Below are positions 1 through 5,759 of a stretch of 9,480 nt of DNA, one piece after another; the stretch's first letter is position 1; every line of letters starts with the position of its first letter. This DNA is from MnTg04 sp036443455 (GTDB lineage: Bacteria; Pseudomonadota; Gammaproteobacteria; Steroidobacterales; MnTg04), in the NCBI GenBank assembly GCA_036443455.1, contig JAZFYI010000127.1, positions 1 through 9,480 of the forward strand. Reading direction: 5' to 3'. The position numbers and the translations under genes are program-made. The notes beneath the pieces were generated by a model. It saw only the letters and a list, made by a program, of their open reading frames with translations, was not told the origin of the DNA and ran no database searches.

Positions 1-668
1 AGCAGGCACAGACCCAGGGTGGAGCCGTCAAAGGGGCTGTCCAGGCTGGAAGCCGAAGTTGCCAGCACTTTGCGCGCCAGCGAATAGCCATTCGAGTGCA
101 GACCGGAAGACGCCAGTCCGATCAACACGTTTCCGGGCTCGATGCGACTGCCATCGAGCAGCTCGTCTTCTTCGACGATACCGACACAGAATCCGGCCAG
201 GTCGTAATCATCGCTTTGATACATGCCGGGCATTTCCGCGGTTTCACCACCGATCAACGCGCACCCGGCCTGCTGGCAACCCTCGGCGATTCCTTCAACC
301 ACCGTTGCGGCGGTTTCCGGCTTCAGTTTTCCAGTCGCATAGTAATCGAGAAAAAACATCGGCTCGGCACCGGCCACCAGTACGTCATTGACGCACATGG
401 CGACGAGATCGATGCCTATGGTGTCATGGCGATCCATGTCGATGGCGAGTCTCAGCTTGGTGCCAACCCCGTCGGTTCCGGACACCATGACAGGCTTCCG
501 GTAACGGTCCGTGGGCAGCCGAAAAAGACCGCCAAATCCACCCAGGCCTGCGATGACTTCCGGTCGCCTGGTCCTGGCGACCGCAGGTTTGATCAATTCA
601 ACCAGGCGCTTTCCGGCATCGATATCGACACCGGCATCCTGGTAGCTGAGCGCAGGCTTGTCAGCCAT
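1..668 (-). CDS. purM: Phosphoribosylformylglycinamidine cyclo-ligase (AIR synthetase), N-terminal part, cut by window edge
   Basis: PurM closes the imidazole ring in de novo purine synthesis, converting FGAM plus ATP to aminoimidazole ribonucleotide in the cytoplasm. The frame starts at the ATG complementary to 666-668 and stays open to base 1, giving 222 codons of a protein usually near 345 residues, so the C-terminal third lies outside. Family landmarks appear in order: SYQDAGVDIDAG near the start, GFGGLF, the nucleotide-binding SGTDGVGTKL, GIDLVAMCVNDV, GGETAEMPGMY, and SSGLHSNGYSL close to the edge. A good Shine-Dalgarno (TGAGGA) lies 8 bases before the ATG. It is divergent from the DUF2066 gene with about 146 bases between the starts. 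In many gammaproteobacteria purN follows purM, but this cannot be seen here. Confidence 0.97.
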   Translation of the reverse strand, partial: MADKPALSYQDAGVDIDAGKRLVELIKPAVARTRRPEVIAGLGGFGGLFRLPTDRYRKPVMVSGTDGVGTKLRLAIDMDRHDTIGIDLVAMCVNDVLVAGAEPMFFLDYYATGKLKPETAATVVEGIAEGCQQAGCALIGGETAEMPGMYQSDDYDLAGFCVGIVEEDELLDGSRIEPGNVLIGLASSGLHSNGYSLARKVLATSASSLDSPFDGSTLGLCL

Positions 669-814
669 GGATCGATTCCTCAATTTGTCAAAAGACCGCC
701 GGCTGCCAAATCTGCAATACATAGTCGCAAAATGCAGGCTGCGGCTTCGGTATGTGTAATAATTTTACCTGTTCGATCTTGGCCCGGATAGCAAAAAGAC
801 AGATCAGGCGAAAA
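669..814. promoter_or_regulatory. Divergent intergenic region between purM and the DUF2066 operon
   Basis: This 146-base gap must hold the leaders, and probably the promoters, of both purM (leftward) and the DUF2066-hda operon (rightward). It is more AT-rich than the flanking genes. An AT-rich patch around 755-770 (TGTGTAATAATTTTACC) could supply a -10 element for the rightward operon, but no convincing -35 pairs with it. I did not see a clear PurR-type operator. The region is assigned by position; individual promoter elements are not resolved. Confidence 0.35.
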
Positions 815-1849
815 ATGATTCATTGGATAAAGACAATACTTGCTGTGCTGTGCCTGATGCTGGCAATCCAGCCGGTGACGGCAGCGATGTTTGGCAATCT
901 TTACCAGGTCCGGATCGAGGTCAGCGAGCGTAACCCGGAAACCCTGGAGCAGGCATTCAAGGACGCGATGGCAGTCGTACTGACCCGGGTAACCGGGACC
1001 CGCGAAGTCGACCAGGCGGAAGAAACCCAGGCCATCATTGCCACGGCGCGCGATTTTATCCAGCAGTTCGGCTATATCGACAGCCGCACCTTGCTTATTT
1101 CTTTCGACGGGCAGGCGATAAACCGGCGGCTCAGCGAGTTGAGCCTGCCGGTCTGGGGGCAGGAGCGGCCGGCAACCTTGATCTGGCTGGTGCTGACCGA
1201 TCAACGCGGCCCCCGACAGATTCTTGCGGCGGATGACCTGGGACCGGTTGCCGAAAGCCTGAAAGAGACGGCCAGTCAGCGTGGTGTCCCGGTCATCATT
1301 CCGTTGATGGATGCGGAGGATCAGCAGGCCATCGATGCGGCCGATTTACGCGGTGTTTTTGCGGACAACATTTTCGCTGCAAGTGAGCGCTATGATGCCG
1401 ATGCCGTGCTGGTGGGAACCGCGCGGGCAGAGCGGCAGGCAGAGGCGGATGAGCCCTTTTACCGGGTCAGCTGGACTTTGTTTTTTGCCGGTCAGATGCA
1501 AAGCTGGCGGGGCGGCCTGGCCGCGGGCGTCGACCGTGCGGCCGACGAGTTTGCCACCGTTCTTGCCGCCATTGACAGCCAAAACAGCGGACGGCAACTG
1601 GTCCTGGTCAGGGGGATCGACGACCTCGTGGCTTATGGGCGAGTCAGGCTGTATCTCGAGTCCTTGTCATTGGTCAATGCGGTCGCGGTCGACCGGGTCC
1701 GTGGCGACGAAGTGCTGTTCAGCCTTGAATTGCGTGCCGGCCCGGATCAGTTCGCGAGTGCGATCAATCTCGGCAAGGTTTTGTTTCCCGAAGATCCTGC
1801 TTACCCGGTGGCGATGCTCGGCACGATTGTCTACAGGTATCGCCAGTGA
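815..1849 (+). CDS. DUF2066 domain-containing exported protein
   Basis: A 344-residue protein of unknown function that matches the DUF2066 family, conserved beside purM and hda in many gammaproteobacteria. The ATG at 815 is preferred over the upstream ATG at 752. From 815 the protein begins directly with a signal peptide (MIHWIKTILAVLCLMLAIQPVTAA), with cleavage likely after residues 23-24, and an AGG sits 6 bases upstream. The earlier start would place 21 mostly polar residues in front of the signal. The family pattern is visible: LEQAFKDAMAVVLTRVTG after the signal, a following FIQQFGYID, LLISFDGQAINRRL, then LPVWGQERPATLIWLV. No lipobox or enzyme motif is seen, so a periplasmic or envelope role is inferred. 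It is the first gene of the operon and its stop overlaps the next start. Confidence 0.85.
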   Translation: MIHWIKTILAVLCLMLAIQPVTAAMFGNLYQVRIEVSERNPETLEQAFKDAMAVVLTRVTGTREVDQAEETQAIIATARDFIQQFGYIDSRTLLISFDGQAINRRLSELSLPVWGQERPATLIWLVLTDQRGPRQILAADDLGPVAESLKETASQRGVPVIIPLMDAEDQQAIDAADLRGVFADNIFAASERYDADAVLVGTARAERQAEADEPFYRVSWTLFFAGQMQSWRGGLAAGVDRAADEFATVLAAIDSQNSGRQLVLVRGIDDLVAYGRVRLYLESLSLVNAVAVDRVRGDEVLFSLELRAGPDQFASAINLGKVLFPEDPAYPVAMLGTIVYRYRQ

Positions 1850-2403
1850 TAGCGAAACATATACCCAACATGATCTGTATTTTTCGGATACTGCTGGTGG
1901 GTCCGGTGGTCTGGTTATTGTGGCACGGCGATTTCGTGGCCACGCTTTGGCTGTTTTTTATCGCCGGGTTTTCGGACGGGCTGGATGGTTACCTGGCGAG
2001 ACGCTTCGGCTGGCGTTCACGTCTCGGTGGAATCCTCGACCCGTTGGCGGATAAATTTCTGATGGTATCGATGTTTATTACGCTGACCCTGGTTGGCATG
2101 ATCCCGCTCTGGCTGGCGGCGCTGGTGGTCGGTCGCGACCTGGTGATCGTCATCGGCGGCCTGGTTTACAACTGGTTGTTTGGCACCGTGGAGCTGCAGC
2201 CCACCGGCATCAGCAAGATCAATACCTTGCTGCAGTTGATGCTGGTGCTGGCGGTCGTATCCGGAGCCGGTTACGGCTGGCCGGGAGAGGCCTGGGCGAT
2301 TGCCCTGGGGGCGTGCGTGATGGTTAGCACCATTATCAGCGGTGTCGATTATGTCTGGCAGTGGGGCCGCAAGGCCTATCTGTCGGTTGCGGATGCCACG
2401 TGA
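1846..2403 (+). CDS. CDP-alcohol phosphatidyltransferase, PgsA-like
   Basis: A 185-residue integral membrane enzyme that should transfer a phosphatidyl group from CDP-diacylglycerol to an alcohol, most likely glycerol-3-phosphate or phosphatidylglycerol, making anionic phospholipid in the inner membrane. The complete family signature D-x2-D-G-x2-A-R-x8-G-x3-D-x3-D is present: D44, D47, G48, A51, R52, G61, D65 and D69. Several hydrophobic helices flank it, and the length matches E. coli PgsA (about 182). The start is the GTG at 1846, overlapping the DUF2066 stop in GTGA. The N-terminus (IPNMICIFRILL) resembles the IPTLLTLFRVIL of PgsA. Substrate cannot be fixed from sequence: phosphatidylglycerophosphate synthase and a CDP-alcohol-type cardiolipin synthase are both possible. 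It is co-directional with hda and overlaps its start. Confidence 0.9.
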   Translation: MIAKHIPNMICIFRILLVGPVVWLLWHGDFVATLWLFFIAGFSDGLDGYLARRFGWRSRLGGILDPLADKFLMVSMFITLTLVGMIPLWLAALVVGRDLVIVIGGLVYNWLFGTVELQPTGISKINTLLQLMLVLAVVSGAGYGWPGEAWAIALGACVMVSTIISGVDYVWQWGRKAYLSVADAT

Positions 2404-3107
2404 CTGAATCCCGACAACTGACGTTGCCGGTCCAGCTGTCGGATCAGGCCGTTTTCGATAGTTTTTATGCGTCCGGGAATGGCGCCTTGCTGACTCATCT
2501 GAAGTCGCTGGCACGCAGTGGAGATGAACGCTTGATCTGGTTGTGGGGTGGGCCGGGCAGCGGCAAGACCCATCTTTTGCAGGCCGCATGTGCGGAGGCC
2601 AGCCGGCATGGCCGGCGTGCCGCCTACCTGCCGCTAAAAGAGAACCTGGAGGCGGGAATGCTTGCGGGGCTCGAGGAATTCTCCCTGATCTGCCTGGATG
2701 ATGTGCAGCGAGTCGCCGGGCTGGCTGACTGGGAATCTCGCTTGTTCAGGCTGTTCAACGAAGTTGCTGAAATCGGCGGCAGCTTGCTGGTTTCGGCCGA
2801 CCGACCGGCGGCAAAAATCGCATTCGAGTTGCCGGATCTGCAATCGCGGCTGAACTGGGGGCCCGTTTACCGCGTGGATCCGGTCAGCGGCGAAGATTTG
2901 CACAAAGCAATGGCTTTGCGCGCCAAACACCGCGGTTTGCAATTGCCGGAGGAAACCAGTCGTTTTCTTTTGCGGCGTTTCCCGCGAGACATGCGCTCGG
3001 TATACCGGCTGCTGGATACGCTGGACCTGGCGTCTCTACGAGCGCAGCGTCGGCTAACCGTGCCTTTTGTGCGTGACGTGCTGAGCCGGGGCGCCGATCT
3101 TGGCTGA
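2400..3107 (+). CDS. hda: DnaA regulatory inactivator Hda
   Basis: Hda is a DnaA-related AAA+ protein that, bound to the DNA-loaded beta clamp, stimulates hydrolysis of DnaA-bound ATP and so limits re-initiation of replication. From the GTG at 2400 the product is 235 residues, close to E. coli Hda (233). A clamp-binding motif RQLTLP sits at residues 5-10, exactly at the N-terminus as expected. Walker A is GGPGSGKT (50-57), Walker B is LICLDD (96-101), the arginine-finger segment is LQSRLNW (147-153, R150), and the sensor-2 segment is RDMRSVYRLL (196-205). There is no C-terminal DNA-binding domain, which separates it from DnaA. The GTG overlaps the upstream stop as GTGA. A longer reading from 2361 would bury the clamp motif and is rejected. 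Confidence 0.95.
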   Translation: MTESRQLTLPVQLSDQAVFDSFYASGNGALLTHLKSLARSGDERLIWLWGGPGSGKTHLLQAACAEASRHGRRAAYLPLKENLEAGMLAGLEEFSLICLDDVQRVAGLADWESRLFRLFNEVAEIGGSLLVSADRPAAKIAFELPDLQSRLNWGPVYRVDPVSGEDLHKAMALRAKHRGLQLPEETSRFLLRRFPRDMRSVYRLLDTLDLASLRAQRRLTVPFVRDVLSRGADLG

Positions 3108-3441
3108 GAAGGGTCTGTCGCGGCCTCCTGTCCTGCTCAGATCGTTGTTGCTCGCAAGCCACGCCACGATCTTGTTGCTGATTTTCGCCGCATTGATTCT
3201 GCCTGCATACCCAGGGTGGGCCTGGTTGCCGTTGGCCGTAATGCTGGTATCGGTACCTGGGGTATTGGCTGCGCGGACCTATACTTATCGCTGGCTGATG
3301 ATGTTGCTGGCGCTTCCGGTCGCGCTTGGCCTGATGGAACTGATTGCCAATCCAGCCCTGCGGCTTTGGTCCGCGGCCCTGGTTTTTTTCAGTTGCGCAT
3401 TGTTTTTCTGCCTGGCGCTGAGCCTGAGAACCCGCCGCTAA
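3100..3441 (+). CDS. DUF2069 family inner-membrane protein
   Basis: A 113-residue, strongly hydrophobic protein with three to four likely membrane helices (about residues 12-35, 40-57, 64-83 and 88-107) and a basic C-terminal tail (RTRR). The pattern YxWLMMLLALPVALGLMELIANPALRLWSAALVF fits the DUF2069 family, whose members commonly lie beside wrbA and hda in gammaproteobacteria. The function is unknown. The likely start is a TTG at 3100, overlapping the last 8 bases of hda, with a weak GC-rich purine stretch (GCCGGGG) upstream, so translation probably depends on coupling to hda. No better start lies upstream without a longer overlap. The stop codon is part of a small hairpin. Confidence 0.8.
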   Translation: MAEKGLSRPPVLLRSLLLASHATILLLIFAALILPAYPGWAWLPLAVMLVSVPGVLAARTYTYRWLMMLLALPVALGLMELIANPALRLWSAALVFFSCALFFCLALSLRTRR

Positions 3442-3450
3442 ATCAGCGGC
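3434..3450. repeat. Small inverted repeat containing the DUF2069 stop codon
   Basis: GCCGCT (3434-3439) pairs with AGCGGC (3445-3450) around a 5-base loop. The TAA stop at 3439-3441 spans the stem-loop boundary. It directly precedes the larger palindrome at 3452 and may contribute to transcript 3'-end structure. There is no U-tract, so alone it is a weak terminator candidate. Confidence 0.5.
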
Positions 3451-3451
3451 C

Positions 3452-3481
3452 AGCCCGGCTTATTCATGAATAAGCCGGGCT
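3452..3481. terminator. Perfect 30-base palindrome, probable bidirectional terminator
   Basis: Each arm is 15 bases (AGCCCGGCTTATTCA and its exact reverse complement). An RNA from either strand would form a hairpin with a GC-rich base (AGCCCGGC/GCCGGGCT) and an AT-rich top; the central few bases would form the loop. It lies where the rightward DUF2066-hda-DUF2069 operon meets the leftward arsC-wrbA operon, the expected place for a shared terminator. Long U-tracts are absent on both sides. The left arm and centre encode the last residues (SPAYS) and stop codon of wrbA on the minus strand. Confidence 0.75.
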
Positions 3482-4069
3482 CAGTTTGCAGGCGAGTTCT
3501 GCGACCCGCTTACCCAGGGCTATCGCCAGCTTCTTTTCCTCATCCGTGATCAATGCCTGCTTCCGACCATGGGCCCAATGGCTGGCGCCGTAGGGTCCGC
3601 CGCCTGAACTCGTAGCACTGAGCAGCGGTTCGGTGTAGGGCAGACCGAGAATCAGCATGCCATGGTGCAGCAAGGGAATCATCATCGTCAGCAGCGTGGA
3701 TTCCTGCCCGCCGTGCAAAGATTCGGTCGAGGTGAAGACCGCCGCCGGTTTACCCGCCAGGCCACCCGATAGCCAAAGGCTGCCACTGCCATCGAGAAAA
3801 TATTTTAACGGCGCCGCCATGTTGCCAAAACGCGTCGGACTACCCATGACCAGACCGGCGCATTCGATCAGGTCCTGGTGCGCGGCGTAGGGCGGTCCAT
3901 CATCGGGAACCACGGGCTCGCTGGCTTCACAAGCGGCGCTGACGGCGGGGACTGTCCTGAGCCTGGCGCTGCATTTTTCGACCGACTCGACACCCAGGCA
4001 CACCTGGCGTGCCAGTTCGGCGGTTGCGCCATCCCGGGAATAATAAAGCACCAGGATTTCAGGCTTCAT
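3464..4069 (-). CDS. wrbA: NAD(P)H:quinone oxidoreductase, WrbA-type flavoprotein
   Basis: A 201-residue flavodoxin-fold enzyme that uses FMN to reduce quinones by two electrons with NAD(P)H in the cytoplasm, limiting semiquinone and radical formation. Evidence in order: the N-terminal FMN phosphate loop ILVLYYSRDGATAELA (residues 5-20), the FMN-contact segment GSPTRFGNMAAPLKYFLD, the STESLHGGQE segment (family STGTLHGGQE), and GGGPYGASHWA. The length matches the family (about 198-200). It starts at the ATG complementary to 4067-4069, overlapping the arsC stop in ATGA, so the two are co-translated. Its stop lies in the centre of the terminator palindrome. Confidence 0.93.
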   Translation of the reverse strand: MKPEILVLYYSRDGATAELARQVCLGVESVEKCSARLRTVPAVSAACEASEPVVPDDGPPYAAHQDLIECAGLVMGSPTRFGNMAAPLKYFLDGSGSLWLSGGLAGKPAAVFTSTESLHGGQESTLLTMMIPLLHHGMLILGLPYTEPLLSATSSGGGPYGASHWAHGRKQALITDEEKKLAIALGKRVAELACKLSPAYS

Positions 4070-4416
4070 CGAAGAATCTCCAGCACCTGTTCGGGTGGCC
4101 GGCCAATTCGCGCCATCCCGCCGGCCAGGACGATGGGACGCTCTATCAGGACCGGGTTGTCGATCATCGCCTGGATAAGTTCATCGTCGCCCAAATCAAG
4201 GTTATCGAGGCCCAGCTCCTGGTAAAGGCTTTCCGCGCGGCGCATGAGTTGTCTCGGCTGCAGCGCCAGCAGGGAAAGGATTTCCAGCAGGGTTTCCTTG
4301 CCGGGCGGGTCGATGAGGTACTCGATAACGGTCGGATTCAGTCCCCGGTCCCGCAGCAATTGCAGGGTTGCGCGGGATTTTGAGCAGCGGGGGTTATGGT
4401 AGATAATGGTTTCCAA
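4066..4416 (-). CDS. arsC: ArsC/YfgD family arsenate reductase (glutaredoxin-type)
   Basis: A 116-residue thioredoxin-fold protein of the ArsC family, which reduces arsenate to arsenite with glutaredoxin and glutathione. The catalytic motif YHNPRCSKSRAT holds Cys11. The distal arginines of the family are present in LMRRAES, ERPIV and RIGRPPEQVLEIL. Sequence and location are closest to the YfgD subgroup, found beside hda in E. coli, so a physiological role in arsenic resistance is not assured; no arsB or arsR is nearby. Two TTG codons could start it, at 4422 and 4416. The AAGGGA Shine-Dalgarno is 7 bases from the 4416 codon but only 1 base from the other, and METIIYHNPRC matches family N-termini, so 4416 is chosen. 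Confidence 0.9.
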   Translation of the reverse strand: METIIYHNPRCSKSRATLQLLRDRGLNPTVIEYLIDPPGKETLLEILSLLALQPRQLMRRAESLYQELGLDNLDLGDDELIQAMIDNPVLIERPIVLAGGMARIGRPPEQVLEILR

Positions 4417-4454
4417 GGTCAATTCCCTTTTTTTGCCGGCTTTTGGCCCGGTCG

Positions 4455-4460
4455 ATTGTA
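4455..4460 (-). promoter_or_regulatory. Candidate -10 element for arsC-wrbA
   Basis: On the minus strand this reads TACAAT, five of six matches to the sigma-70 -10 consensus, about 39 bases before the arsC start. No good -35 is visible at 16-18 bases, so support is the -10 and position only. Confidence 0.35.
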
Positions 4461-4472
4461 GCGGGGCTTGGC

Positions 4473-4501
4473 TTGACGGAATAGAGTGCCCTTGATAGCT
4501 T
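4473..4501 (+). promoter_or_regulatory. Candidate sigma-70 promoter for the lipoprotein gene
   Basis: TTGACG at 4473-4478 is a near-consensus -35. At 17 bases spacing lies TAGCTT (4496-4501), a poor -10. Transcription would begin about 25 bases before the ATG at 4533. It faces away from the arsC -10 candidate in the same 110-base divergent gap. Confidence 0.35.
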
Positions 4502-4532
4502 TCTAAGCCCTTCCGTTTTTCGATAGGTTCGA

Positions 4533-4850
4533 ATGTACAAGAAACGCCACCCCAGAGCTTTTCGTCTCCTCCTGGCGACCGGTTTATTGACGCTCAGCGC
4601 TTGTGCGAGCAATCCGCCGGTCCAGGAAATGAGCGATGCGCGACAGGCCATACAGGCGGCGATTACCGCGGGCGCGGAGGAACATGCGGCATTGGCGCTC
4701 AAAGACGCCCGGCAATTTCTGGCCGATGCCGAGGCCAATTTGCATCGCAAGGCCTACAATGGCGCGAAAAACGATGCCCGGGAGGCGAAGCGCTGGGCTG
4801 AGGTCGCGATCAACACGGCCGTCAAGGCTGCCGGTACAGAACAACATTAG
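4533..4850 (+). CDS. Small outer-membrane-type lipoprotein, DUF4398-like
   Basis: A 105-residue lipoprotein of unknown function. It has a basic n-region (MYKKRHPRAFR), a hydrophobic core and a lipobox LSAC with the lipidated cysteine at residue 24. The residues after Cys (ASNPP) contain no Asp at +2, consistent with sorting to the outer membrane. The mature part is a single Ala- and charge-rich helical stretch (SDARQAIQAAITAGAEEHAALALKDARQFL and so on), the pattern of DUF4398 proteins, likely a coiled or helical hairpin about 75 residues long. DUF4398 lipoproteins are often next to OmpA-family genes, but none is present here. The ATG at 4533 has a modest AGG 6 bases upstream. The gene is divergent from arsC and 38 bases upstream of the acylphosphatase. 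Confidence 0.82.
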   Translation: MYKKRHPRAFRLLLATGLLTLSACASNPPVQEMSDARQAIQAAITAGAEEHAALALKDARQFLADAEANLHRKAYNGAKNDAREAKRWAEVAINTAVKAAGTEQH

Positions 4851-4888
4851 TCAGTGGGGGCTCTCCAATCCCACGGTTCCCAGCGATA

Positions 4889-5182
4889 GTGAGTCAGGAT
4901 CCCCAGTTTTGCCGTTACCTGGTGTCAGGTCGTGTCCAGGGCGTTTTTTTCAGGGTCAGCACCGCGGAATACGCGAGTTCGCTGGGGTTGATCGGCCGGG
5001 TCAAGAACCTGGCAAACGGCCGCGTGGAAATCGTCGCCTTCGGCGACCCGGACAAGCTGGGGTTGCTTGAGACCTGGCTGCACCAGGGGCCCCCTTCCGC
5101 CCGGGTGGACGCGGTAACCGCCGAGCTGATCAGCAAAGAAGCAGCCGGCGACCTGGTGCCGGACCGTTTCCTGATTAATTAA
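4889..5182 (+). CDS. Acylphosphatase
   Basis: A 97-residue enzyme that hydrolyses acyl phosphates such as acetyl phosphate and carbamoyl phosphate. The first signature is VSGRVQGVFFR (residues 12-22), with the phosphate-binding loop and catalytic Arg22. The second is GRVKNLANGRVEIVAFG (36-52), with catalytic Asn40. The usual aromatic after Gly36 (GWV or GYV) is Arg here, which is not a catalytic position. The start is the GTG at 4889; there is no ATG in frame before the signature and no clear Shine-Dalgarno, so translation may be weak or depend on the upstream lipoprotein gene. The stop overlaps the stop of the convergent transglycosylase gene by four bases. Confidence 0.93.
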   Translation: MSQDPQFCRYLVSGRVQGVFFRVSTAEYASSLGLIGRVKNLANGRVEIVAFGDPDKLGLLETWLHQGPPSARVDAVTAELISKEAAGDLVPDRFLIN

Positions 5183-5757
5183 TTTCGATACCACTTCCGG
5201 TTCAGACGATCGATGACCATGTCGCCATACTTTCTTCGTCCCTTGCTGCCATTGTATCTGGCCAGTCCGCGAATCAGGTCCTGATTTTCGAGATCCAGGT
5301 AATACTTGAGTATGGTGCAACCCATGCGCAAATTGGTCTGCGCATTGACCAGGTTATCATCGGGTCTGCCAATTTCCTTTAGCCAGAACGGCATCACTTG
5401 CATCAGCCCGATTGCACCCGCCGAGGAAATCGCAAATCGATCGAAATTGCTTTCTATATCGATTACCGCGAGAACCAGTTCAGGGTAAAGGCCTTTATGG
5501 GTCGCCTCGAAATGAATTTGCTTGAGTAATTTCAAGCGCTCGCGGGTGTCTGGAACCTGCCGGGCCAGCCTGCCGGACATATCCGTCAACCAGACCTCGG
5601 CATCGAACCTGTCCTCGAAGCTGCTCGAGTCATTGGCCGCTTCGATCAGCAGGCGGCGCAGTTCAGGATCCGGTGGCGTCTGCGCAAGCGCGGTTGTGCC
5701 GGTCAACATCAGGATCAGCAACAATCCGCGCCAGGCCTTGTTCGGTGTCGGCGGCAT
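5179..5757 (-). CDS. Secreted lytic transglycosylase, SLT domain
   Basis: A 192-residue periplasmic enzyme expected to cleave the glycan strands of peptidoglycan between MurNAc and GlcNAc, leaving 1,6-anhydro ends. It has a signal peptide (about residues 1-25, ending ALA before Q26) without a lipobox cysteine, so it is probably soluble. The SLT domain covers roughly 85-185: catalytic Glu102 in VIDIESNFD, then SSAGAIGLMQVMP (111-123) and ARYNGS (166-171). A charged helical region (30-80) separates signal and domain. The start lies 2 bases after the proS stop, so the two are co-transcribed, a linkage also known in pseudomonads. The E. coli names mltC, mltE and slt are not applied because similarity is only at domain level. 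Confidence 0.92.
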   Translation of the reverse strand: MPPTPNKAWRGLLLILMLTGTTALAQTPPDPELRRLLIEAANDSSSFEDRFDAEVWLTDMSGRLARQVPDTRERLKLLKQIHFEATHKGLYPELVLAVIDIESNFDRFAISSAGAIGLMQVMPFWLKEIGRPDDNLVNAQTNLRMGCTILKYYLDLENQDLIRGLARYNGSKGRRKYGDMVIDRLNRKWYRN

Positions 5758-5759
5758 GG

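Noticed and set aside
96..791. A 231-codon plus-strand open frame opposite purM.
   Set aside because: It is antisense to conserved PurM motifs; its length is explained by the codon bias of purM.
752..814. An upstream in-frame ATG at 752 that would lengthen the DUF2066 protein by 21 residues.
   Set aside because: The extension is polar and precedes a textbook signal peptide that begins at 815; the shorter start also has a better-placed AGG.
1311..2054. A 247-codon open frame on the plus strand overlapping the DUF2066 and transferase genes.
   Set aside because: The translation is rich in Arg, Ser and Pro without any family motif and lies out of frame within two well-supported genes; it is a GC-rich shadow frame.
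4066..4416. An arsenic-resistance operon.
   Set aside because: No arsR, arsB or acr3 is near; the gene is closest to the YfgD subgroup and is coupled to wrbA, so resistance is not implied.
4854..4874. A possible hairpin (GTGGG/CCCAC with an 11-base loop) between the lipoprotein and acylphosphatase genes.
   Set aside because: A five-base stem with a long loop and no U-tract is too weak to call a terminator or regulatory structure.
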